Assembly (NCBI RefSeq): GCF_964340395.1
Contig: NC_135565.1
Span: forward strand, 4,656,642-4,686,641
DNA: 30,000 nt
Direction: 5' to 3'
Source: Glandiceps talaboti
Lineage: Eukaryota > Hemichordata > Enteropneusta > Spengelidae
Under the pieces are notes generated by a model that saw nothing but the letters and a program-made list of their open reading frames with translations, was not told the origin of the DNA and made no database searches. A program made the translations under genes and the position numbers. How positions within the stretch are numbered: the stretch's first letter is position 1; every line of letters begins with the position of its first letter. This document shows positions 21,843 to 30,000 of this stretch, one piece after another.

Positions 21843-22624
21843 ATGCTAGGTGGTAACGGGACAAATGCCCCCCCACCCACGGACAAATACCCCCTAACAA
21901 ATGCCTACGGTAGGACTAAGGCTCACGAGTTAACCAAGAAACACGTTAAAGCCATGTTTTTTAGTGTTACTTAGCATTTCTACTATACTGTGATTGAATG
22001 ACGTGATTTCAGGTGGTGTACTTAAAATTAAAAATACGGTTTTATCACTCAGTATTTATGCATTCAGATTCTAGAGTTCTACACAAATTGTTGCCGATTT
22101 CGAGAATCGTCATGTGCTTGACTCAAGTTTTAGAGGGGAATAGCCCACAACCTCCAGTTTTGAATATTATAGTAATATTTAGTATTTATGCAATCATATT
22201 CTGGAGTTCTACACTTAAGCAATTCCTATTAACTGCCTTATTTAAAAATCAAATCCCGTGTTTATCACACATTATTGTTTGTATTTTTCTTTATTGTCAT
22301 CATAATTTCAGTCTAATAAAATGTGTATGTGCATATAACAATGACTGTATTTGAGTTAAGTCATTTTTAACATAAGTACACCACCTGAAATCACTTTATA
22401 AGCACGCTTTTGGTAATAATACCATAAAAATGATAAAATCAAAGCATGCCATATTTGGGCGAATTCAACATTTATGGAACATGTTCTGTCTATTCATTCC
22501 TTATACAATAAAAGTGATAAAACCATATTTTAGGTAATGCCAGTCCTACCGAGGGCGTTTGACCGGGGGCATTTGTCCTACGGGAGTGTTTGTCGGGGGC
22601 GTTTGTCCGAGAACCATGCTAGGT
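21843..22624. mobile_element. 764-bp MITE with repeated GGACAAAYGCCCCC ends
   Basis: The element 21852-22615 starts GGTAACGGGACAAATGCCCC and ends as the reverse complement of GGTTCTCGGACAAACGCCCC. ATGCTAGGT is duplicated on both sides (21843-21851, 22616-22624). Each arm is about 70 bp and holds several copies of a GGACAAAYGCCCCC-like word, ending in GGTAGGACT. A second inverted-repeat element is nested at 22003-22394. No transposase was seen; the 113-codon plus-strand frame at 22013-22354 lies within the nested element and resembles nothing known. Confidence 0.75.
22003..22394. mobile_element. Nested inverted-repeat element, 392 bp
   Basis: 22-bp perfect inverted ends (GTGATTTCAGGTGGTGTACT + TA at 22003-22024; its complement at 22373-22394), extending imperfectly to about 37 bp. 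Inside is an imperfect direct repeat: AGTATTTATGCATTCAGATT at about 22050 and AGTATTTATGCAATCATATT at about 22178, each followed by TCTRGAGTTCTACAC-like sequence. I found no clear target duplication. Confidence 0.6.
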
Positions 22625-22920
22625 AGGATATCAGAGTTATAATTGATATATTTTTCATTTTCAGTTTACTAACAAGGGAAGGAAGTAAATTCATGATTTG
22701 TACGTAATGAAGCGGGTCCTGTCATGTCATATCTGTATAGCACAGGTATCATAAATAAACACGTATTTCTCCATCTTGATGTCACTAACTCTCAAATGGA
22801 GCGCGCCCCTTACGGCCTTCATTGTAAAGTGAATTCCACAGTATGGTAACTTTTTACAGTCGGCGTTGCTATTATACCACTGCCACAACGCATACTGTCT
22901 TTGACTTTGATATAAAATAG

Positions 22921-22956
22921 CCCTGTCTGCTGCCCTGTCTGCTACCCTGTCTGCTA
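22921..22956. repeat. Three 12-bp tandem units
   Basis: CCCTGTCTGCTR repeated three times, within the intron between the first two candidate exons. Confidence 0.8.
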
Positions 22957-23189
22957 GTGTAATGATGTCACAAAGACACTACAATAAAGGAAATATATGT
23001 ATCTATGTATCTATCCGTCAACTTCAAAGATTGAAACTTCAGATAGATTGACAATCCAGGCAAAAAACAAAACAAAAAAAACCTTACTATTGACACTCAT
23101 TGTATCCAAGGACCGTGTCTACTTGTAGCTTTAAATTTAATTTCTATTTAGTTACATCTTATACTATTTAATAACATATTCGCATAAAT

Positions 23190-23212
23190 ATGTGTGTGTG
23201 TATGTGTGTGTG

Positions 23213-23260
<48 letters not shown>

Positions 23261-23287
23261 TGTATGTGTGTGTGTGTGTGTGTGTGA
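23190..23287. repeat. (TG)n with (TA)n microsatellite
   Basis: Begins about 20 bases inside the intron following the signal-peptide exon. Its Cys-Val and Thr-His frames are not genes. Confidence 0.95.
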
Positions 23288-23314
23288 TATCAACGAACTA
23301 CAAATATTACTCAC

Positions 23315-23446
23315 GGCATATAGGCAATCCTTGTCTTTGCCTTCCTCTTCGAACAGCCTCGGTTTGACCAGAAAGGCATATGAAGGCCACAAAAATAACC
23401 ATCCAAATAAACGAACCACTAATCGTCATCATACTTATAATTTTGT
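23315..23446 (-). CDS. Candidate first coding exon of a secreted peptide precursor (signal peptide exon)
   Basis: Read on the minus strand, the exon follows a very strong acceptor (a long T tract ending TTGTTCAG) and ends at a consensus donor, C|GTGAGTAA. The first ATG is at 23432, and a second ATG follows directly. The 39 codons begin MMTISGSFIWMVIFVAFICL and continue SGQTEA VRRGRQRQGLPIC. Residues 5-20 are a hydrophobic core and cleavage after QTEA is plausible, so this looks like a signal peptide followed by a basic propeptide. The exon ends in phase 1, common for signal-peptide exons, and matches the next exon, which starts with two bases to complete the codon (Pro). An untranslated 5' exon further upstream is implied but not located. 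No codon between the acceptor and the ATG is a stop, so a coding extension is possible. No family was recognised. Confidence 0.5.
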
Positions 23447-23512
23447 CTGAACAAAAAAACACAAGTTAAAAAGGTTCTGAGCATTTGTATCGATTTTATG
23501 ATATGTTACAGA

Positions 23513-23686
23513 TACATAGATAGATAGATAGATAGATACATACATACATACATACATACATACATACATACATACATACATACATACATACATACATACA
23601 TACATGTACATACATGCACACACACATACATACATACATACATACATACATACATACATACATACATACATACATACATACATACA
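23513..23686. repeat. (GATA)n then (CATA)n microsatellite
   Basis: Short GATA block followed by about 38 CATA units with a brief interruption near 23605-23625. It sits just upstream of the signal-peptide exon. Confidence 0.95.
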
Positions 23687-24134
23687 AGCGAGCGATTTTC
23701 AGAGTCATCTGCAATATCTGGATTTCATTCTTAATTTCTTAAAAGATTAGTCTACGAATACATATCTTCAGAATGTAAATTAAGAATTGATGAATTGTGG
23801 GCAATGACGTCATGGACGCTTGACGTTGCGTGTTTATACAAGGTTAAAACCAAATGTCTATATATAATTCACAAAGACTCGATAACAATAAGTGAGTTAC
23901 TAATGCCTCAGGCTACATTTATATACGGTAATGGAATTTCCTGGCGTGAAAGAAAATACGAGAAAAGCAACGTTTCCACACATACATGGTGAATAAAGAT
24001 ACTCTGGTAACATACTATGGTATGTTTAGATGTATTTACATTTAATACGACGCCCAAAATAACCCATGCTAAGACAGTGCTCTATACCGCAGTGGCAGAG
24101 CGCAATAGTTTTGGTCGTACTGGACCTCTTTCTT

Positions 24135-24178
24135 GGTTGTAACTCGGAGTTTCACGCATTGCGTGATCATCAGACACC
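24135..24178 (-). ncRNA. Hammerhead ribozyme-like copy, opposite strand
   Basis: On the minus strand: GGTGT, CTGATGA (24073 region, 24167-24173), a stem II with ACGC/GCGT, GAAAC, loop TCCGA, GTT, then ACAACC. The core is intact but stem I has a G-A mismatch at the fourth pair. Cleavage would fall between 24141 and 24140. Confidence 0.6.
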
Positions 24179-24182
24179 TGCA

Positions 24183-24225
24183 GTTGTCTGATGATCGCGC
24201 AATGCGTGAAACTCCAAGTTACAAC
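24183..24225 (+). ncRNA. Minimal type I hammerhead ribozyme (Penelope-like type)
   Basis: The conserved parts are in order. Stem I 5' strand is GTTGT (24183-24187) and the core CTGATGA is at 24188-24194. Stem II is CGC/GCG (24196-24198 and 24204-24206) with an unpaired T on each side. GAAA is at 24208-24211, then a two-base-pair stem III (A-C with G-T) around loop TCCAA, then cleavage residue T at 24220. Stem I 3' strand ACAAC (24221-24225) pairs perfectly with GTTGT. Predicted self-cleavage is between 24220 and 24221. Type I hammerheads with such tiny stem III are known from Penelope-like retroelements, where they act best as dimers. The T-T pair closing stem II may weaken it. Confidence 0.75.
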
Positions 24226-24250
24226 CAAGAAAGAGTTCCAGTACTACCAA

Positions 24251-24360
<110 letters not shown>

Positions 24361-24709
24361 CCTTTTTCGTTCTTGGGAATTTTTATTTCACATCACATAC
24401 GTTTCAATCAGTTACCAAACACACCTTTCATTTGCACAAGTCGCAAAACACATTGGGTATCTTTAATTCACAGCTTCCTGTTTCCGTGTGTACAAAGAAA
24501 GTAAAAGCTCTGTTGCATCTCGCACGAAGAATCTACAAAATCCGTTATTCACCCTTGCCTTTCATTAAAATGTTGCGTCTTGGAATCCCCATATCTCACA
24601 TACATAACGTATTAAAGATAGTTAAAACAGACAGAAACAGAAAGAGGAACACAGATAGACAGAAAGGCAAGCAGGCAGGCAGATGGACGGACTGGTGGAC
24701 GGGCGAAGA

Positions 24710-24756
24710 CATACATACATACATACATACATACATACATACATACATACATACAT

Positions 24757-24823
<67 letters not shown>

Positions 24824-24892
24824 TACAGGCATACATACATACATACATACATACATACATACATACATACATACATACATACATACATACAT

Positions 24893-24931
<39 letters not shown>

Positions 24932-24932
24932 G
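24710..24932. repeat. Four-block compound microsatellite: CATA, CAGA, CATA, CAGA
   Basis: Blocks at about 24710-24758, 24758-24815, 24825-24893 and 24893-24932. All long open frames across it are translated repeat. Confidence 0.95.
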
Positions 24933-24959
24933 TTGAATATACTGCAATCCTTCTAGTCT

Positions 24960-27937
24960 GAGCATTTCAAACGTAATTACCAAATCCAAAATATCTACTA
25001 GTGCGACTTATTTTGTATTAATAAAATCATTTAACTCTGTGTGGAGAGGGCCATCGTAATCAGATTAATATTCGTTTTAAAGTGAGATTTTGTGAAAAAA
25101 CTCATTTCGCCGTTCCTAATTAGGGAAACCATGTAAGTAGGGCAATCATGGTTCTTGAGTACTAACCAATTTCAAATTACCACTAGTATCACAATAGGCA
25201 CTTGTTGATGTTCATATCATTCAAAGATTCTAAATAGGAAATTGGATCGGTGCGAAGAGATTTTATATCGTTTCTGAGGTCACACAGGTTGCAAGTGATT
25301 TGCGCGGGTAACGAGCTGGAAAACTGGAAATGTGTTTTGTGACTTGTCGATGTTTGACCTTGACAACAAGGTGACACAGGAGCTTGGAAACTTCCGAATT
25401 ACAAAATGATACCACACTCCTCAATAGGGACACGAACGCATACGGTACATATACTTTGATACGCATTTTATTTTCAAAATTCAATTTATCCATATAAATA
25501 TTTCCGACATATGCTCCTGTCGTTAACTTAGCACCAACAAATCCAACAATTTTTTTTTTATCGAAATTACGTCTTCTCTGGTAACCAGACTGTTAGGGTA
25601 TGCACGTTCAGTATCTTTTTATATATAGTGACAATTTTCACGAAAGGGGAATATTAATGATGACGCTGTCCTACATACGGCATCATATCCTCAGATATGG
25701 TATACACATTTGGTAGGTATATTAAGTGTCAGTCTTTAAAAGTGATCATTTTTAGGAAATGCATTTTTATTTTCATACATTCACTTTCTTCGTCTTGTTT
25801 TGATCGATGGATATGGTACAAAGTCTGTTATTCCTTTTTTTCTGAAATGCCATGGATATAGTAAAATGATTTTAATTAATCTTTCCTGTACATTGACCTT
25901 GTAGATAGGGTAGATTGTGCCATAGAACAGCACCACTATATTGAAATGCCCGTTTCCCATATTCAGTTTTAATTGTAGGGATGTAAATGTTACCTTTACC
26001 GGCTTGCCTTGTGTTATGAAGATCAAATACATCTCTTTATCGTATAGCTATATCCCCAATGGGGTACCGCAGAATACAAGACTTACATTTTGGTACATCT
26101 GGTTTGTTGGAATCACTTCCAACAATAGACCTGACAGGGCTGAGCTATCCCAACTTCAGATGACCGTTTCACATATTATTTGACTGTTCTGTTCAAAAAA
26201 CAATTATGATGCGAGGAGTAAAAATATGATATGTAGAAATTTATCAAATATACTTGATATATTCTTAAATTTTCATTGGTTGCACAAAGATTGTATGTTC
26301 TCTCCAAGCTCTCCTTTTCAGATTTCCATCAACAGAACACAATGAGTACAATGCAAAGTGATAGTTAATATTCATACAGTTATGTTTTAGGGGAGTCAGT
26401 TGCTTTAGGAAAGGAACTTGTTTAAAAGTAATATCTCCAAAGTGTGGTAAATGTTCAGTAATGAATAAATGTAAATAAATAAATGTGAGTAAATGAATTT
26501 ACTCACTCGCAAAATAATTTTTAAAAAATCACCATCATCAGTGATGCCTCTGGGTCTGAGAGATTCATACACGGCACACGGTGAATGGTATACATAAATC
26601 AAAGTTAAGTTTTGTTTGAAAAAAACACACAACCGTGATGGGGGGGGGGGGGGGGGTTAAGAAGACAATATGATGGTGATCGTACAGGTGGATCTCCGTT
26701 ATGTGACAGGTTTAGCAAGGGTGGATAAAGCAAATTTGTATGCAGTGAACAGGATGATTTATTGATAAAGGTTTTAAAATTCAAAACAGAAAATTACTCT
26801 CTTTTCCCTGCTTCATTTCTCCGCCTTATCGAAACCATGTTATTATAATGTTACTATTTCCTTGGTGGGTAGATCACGATTAATGTGTATCTGGGGTCAA
26901 GATCTTCCTAGTTATATACAGACATATACATACGTTATACCTACGTCACCTTTCCAACGATCTCTCGTCAATCATTCCTTATCAACTGAAGTAGTCTTTA
27001 AAAAACCCATGCTATAATTTATAAGGGTCATTTCCCGTAATAATAACCGAATGTGAGAGAATGACAAGGTTAAAAACAGGTCTCGGCTAGGTATTGAAGT
27101 GCGACATTAAGTTCAGTAGCTTCGCTAGCAGTTAATTGAAGCCTGTATTCTCTCCAAAGTTAATGGTGAAATAATAGGTGATAAAGATGGGACATAAAAT
27201 TGTCTCTAGATCTAGTAAGCATGAATCTCAAGTATATATTTTGTCTAAAAATGCCCTTCTTAGAAGAGTTCGTTGTTCATTTAATGGAACTAATGAGAAT
27301 CATCTTCACAATTAATTGTTTTATCGTATTTTAAATAGTACGTATTTGAAAAGCATATGTTAACAGATTTGAAATTCTAGAGTCGTATTATTACAAAAAC
27401 AGTCTTATCTGCAAAGTATGGAAATATATTACCAATGCCCAGCACCGTTTTCTACAATTTTTCATTTTGACAGAAAATAATGCAAGCTGATTAGTAACTA
27501 TTCAACCGCAATATTGGTAACGATCGATGCCACCTGGGACTGTATGTCCCTCACCAAACTAATGATATAGCCTAACTTTAGGTAGATAAAGCCGCTTCAA
27601 CTGTTTTATCTTGTTTCTGCCTACAAATATATCATCTCAGTAATGGGAATATAAGTGGGCCACTTTATTAGGAGTTGCTATTCTATATTCGACTGAACCA
27701 AATGTCGACATTATAACTAACCTGCAGCTAATGTCCTGTGACTGTGGAAATCATGAAATCATATGATTAAAACATATTTGATAAGGAGTTTATCTTAACA
27801 CAAAAATACATCAACGGAAGTAATGAAAGTATATGCGAAGTGAATATTTAGTATTTTTACTGTAGTTCCATGTCGTTATGATGTTGTTGAAAGTTTAAGG
27901 TGAAAATCAGACATGAATTGGCAAATACACGCACGAA
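24960..27937. other. AT-rich DNA without recognised genes
   Basis: Short open frames only (25189-25493 minus, 25781-26032 minus, 25941-26183 plus). The frame at 25781-26032 has a phrase, LFYGTIYPIYKVNVQERLIK, faintly like the C-terminal part of a reverse transcriptase, too weak to call. A perfect hairpin, TGTTGGAA-TCAC-TTCCAACA, lies at 26105-26124, and an 18-base G run is at 26640-26657. Confidence 0.4.
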
Positions 27938-28205
27938 TGTATGTATGTATGAATGAATGAATGAATGAATGAATGAATGAATGAACGAATGAATGAATGA
28001 TTGAATGAATGAATGAATGAATGAACGAATGAATGAATGAATGAATGAATGAATGAATGAATGTAAGAATGAATGAATGAATGAATGAATGAATGAATGA
28101 ATGAATGAAAGACTGAATTGGCGGATAAACGCATGAATGAATGAATGAATGAATGAATGGAATGGCGAATGAATGAATGAATGGATGAATTGGCGAATGA
28201 ACGAA
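27938..28205. repeat. (GAAT)n array with variant units
   Basis: Long tetranucleotide array interrupted by GAAC, GATT and a repeated GAATTGGCGRAT phrase (about 28116 and 28187). The His-Ser-Phe-Ile frames are translated repeat. Confidence 0.95.
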
Positions 28206-28855
28206 TGAGTGTTAAATGCCTTACTTACTATTTCTGGAAAAACTAGACGAGAACGTTTCAATAAACCTCACCGATTGCTTCAAGTGTCTCTACATACATT
28301 TTATTTTCTAAAGAATAAGGCATTCCGGTATAATATGTTACACTATATAATGCCACAATTTTACATTTAAACGGTCTATACATTGTACATAAACCGTGAA
28401 TACACAGTATCTCTCTTCAATACGTTTAAGTCCTATCTGGAAAATTATGTTTACATAGAGACAAGTTATTTACAGTGAAAACTACTTTATAAAGGTTTTG
28501 AATACAATTTCTTACATTGATATATAGATTTCATAGACGGAATTTGAATTTGAATAATATTTCTGACTCCTGTTATCCGATTTCATTTTTCGTTCCGAAC
28601 TATTTATTTTTTGTATGTTATTTGTTTGGTCGAGTAAAAATAAAAATCATTGAAATTCGTTCGTTCATTCATGCATTCAAACAAACTAATGGGAAGCGTT
28701 TATGACTATATTTGATGTATTACCACTTTCAATGTTCATTATTCATATAGTATAGTAACACACATTCTTAACTCAACAAAACTACAATATTACCTGAAAA
28801 GCTATTAGTTCAATTCGTTTATTGTATTGTAGATGTGAATTGATATATATACCAG
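28206..28855. other. AT-rich DNA without recognised genes
   Basis: No splice-bounded open frame, RNA or element end was seen. Confidence 0.4.
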
Positions 28856-28901
28856 CACCACCATCAGCACCATCATCATCATCATCATCATCATCATCGA
28901 T

Positions 28902-28932
<31 letters not shown>

Positions 28933-28945
28933 CCACCACCACCAA
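28856..28945. repeat. (ATC)n / (ACC)n trinucleotide array
   Basis: CAC/CAT/ATC trinucleotides with one CGATAT interruption, ending in (ACC)n. Confidence 0.95.
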
Positions 28946-29408
28946 CTATTCATAGTCAACAAAATCCCTCCACGCTTACACAGCAAAGATACTCTTAACA
29001 TGTTACTACTAATGTTCGTATCGTTCTTTTGTTTGTATTCACGACTGTCGTTGATTTACGAGCAGTACATTATTTCATGACATGAAACCGATTAGGGTAA
29101 ATTGATCACAATATTCTAGCTGTTAGAAAATATATTAGATGACACTGATTCTGAAGATGTTTGAAAGAAAACCTTGCTTAACATATATATTGTAGGCAAT
29201 CCCAATGGTCCCTTTACTTTTTAAATGGGTGATATGTCATTCTATCTCTCCTGCTCCAGCTCAACAATTTAAAAGCTATCAACTTGCCAAATCAACAAAA
29301 TCTCTTGATTGTAATGATCCATGTTTAGGAATAGGTGATCTTTCCCTATTGGATTAGTCGGATTGCAGTTTATTATGCTCTGGCTCTGCCACTTTCTCCT
29401 TGTATTTG
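28946..29408. other. AT-rich DNA without recognised genes
   Basis: Nothing recognised on either strand. Confidence 0.4.
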
Positions 29409-29468
29409 TCTCCCTGTCTGTCTGTATTTCTATTTTCTGCCCGTCTGTCTGTCCATTTGTTTATAATA

Positions 29469-29544
<76 letters not shown>

Positions 29545-29634
29545 GTCTGTCTGTGTGTGTGTTTATGTATGTATGTATGTATGTATGTATGTATGTATGT
29601 ATGTATGTATGTATGTATGTATGTATGTATGTCC

Positions 29635-29705
<71 letters not shown>

Positions 29706-29735
29706 CGTCCGGCTGTCTGTCCGTCTGTCTGTCTC
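29409..29735. repeat. Three-block compound microsatellite: CTGT, ATGT, CTGT
   Basis: CTGT units at about 29467-29550, ATGT at about 29563-29632, and CTGT again at about 29633-29735. On the opposite strand this is the same CAGA/CATA vocabulary as 24710-24932. Confidence 0.95.
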
Positions 29736-30000
29736 TTTTCTTTCCCCAGTACCTTTACTTAAATCTAAAAATCTAATTACAAATGAAGTCAGTTGAGTAG
29801 AAACAAATCTTCGTTCGCCTCAAAATGTTATTGTCTATCTAAGACATTAATAACTGTTACAGGGTTTCTTTAATTTACCTCGTCTAGCAGATCGTCGCCA
29901 GATTTTATACATTATAACAACGAAATACATAGCACATATCTCAATGGCTTAAAATGTAACAATTATTCGAATTCTTTAATGTCTTGTTAAATAATACAAT
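29736..30000. other. AT-rich DNA, no gene called
   Basis: A minus-strand stretch near 29955-29880 ending CGAG|GTAAAT could in principle be an exon (MYKIWRRSARR), but nothing else supports it. Confidence 0.3.

Noticed and set aside
22013-22354. 113-codon plus-strand open frame
   Set aside because: It lies wholly inside the nested 392-bp inverted-repeat element, has AT-rich low-information codons and matches no domain.
25781-26032. Possible reverse transcriptase C-terminus on the minus strand
   Set aside because: Only one vaguely LINE-like phrase, with no neighbouring conserved block in any frame.
29880-29955. Possible upstream exon ending CGAG|GTAAAT with a compatible phase for the secreted-peptide gene
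   Set aside because: The exon at 23315-23446 supplies the start, signal peptide and phase with far better splice signals; the phase match here has a one-in-three chance.

Overview
This is a window of animal nuclear DNA, most likely from a marine invertebrate or basal chordate. The evidence is non-LTR retrotransposon relics of Jockey/CR1/L2 type, spliced-exon signals, a Penelope-type hammerhead ribozyme, very many di- and tetranucleotide microsatellites, and no bacterial-style gene packing. The species cannot be fixed from the sequence. Nearly all long open frames are translated microsatellites or transposon debris.

The only host gene I can support is on the minus strand. It has three candidate coding exons: 23446-23315, 21196-21090 and 173-32. 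All have canonical splice sites, their phases are compatible, and together they give a 122-residue open product. It starts with a signal peptide and contains a Gly-Lys-Arg amidation/cleavage site, so it looks like a secreted peptide (neuropeptide-like) precursor. The gene continues past the left edge. I cannot assign it to a family with confidence.

The second intron of this gene (174-21089) is almost entirely one unit, 1300-21049. This unit is bounded by essentially identical 259-bp inverted repeats that begin CACTAGTAG and are flanked on both sides by TTA. That fits a 19.75-kb CACTA/EnSpm-type element with a 3-bp target duplication. No transposase is recognisable inside. It contains three different LINE reverse transcriptase relics (10706-11976, duplicated at 12565-13835; 16031-17120; 15349-15715), a 1.86-kb tandem duplication, long (AT)n and (CT)n tracts, and several smaller elements.

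A second theme is palindromic insertions flanked by direct repeats of about 9 bp. The larger ones are a perfect 154-bp foldback (19621-19774), a MITE pair (14768-15144, 5829-5972) and a 764-bp element (21852-22615). The smallest are micro-palindromes of only 22-34 bp (consensus ATAGACAGTGGAGGG plus its reverse complement). At least two of these can be shown to be real insertions: one sits in frame inside a reverse transcriptase reading frame, and the other has an empty counterpart in a related MITE copy.

Upstream of the secreted-protein exons, an inverted pair of Penelope-like fragments (24107-24254) carries an intact-looking minimal type I hammerhead ribozyme at 24183-24225. Degenerate copies lie at 12473-12507 and 14290-14324. 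The rest of 25000-30000 is AT-rich DNA without recognisable genes, containing compound tetranucleotide and (ATC)n arrays.
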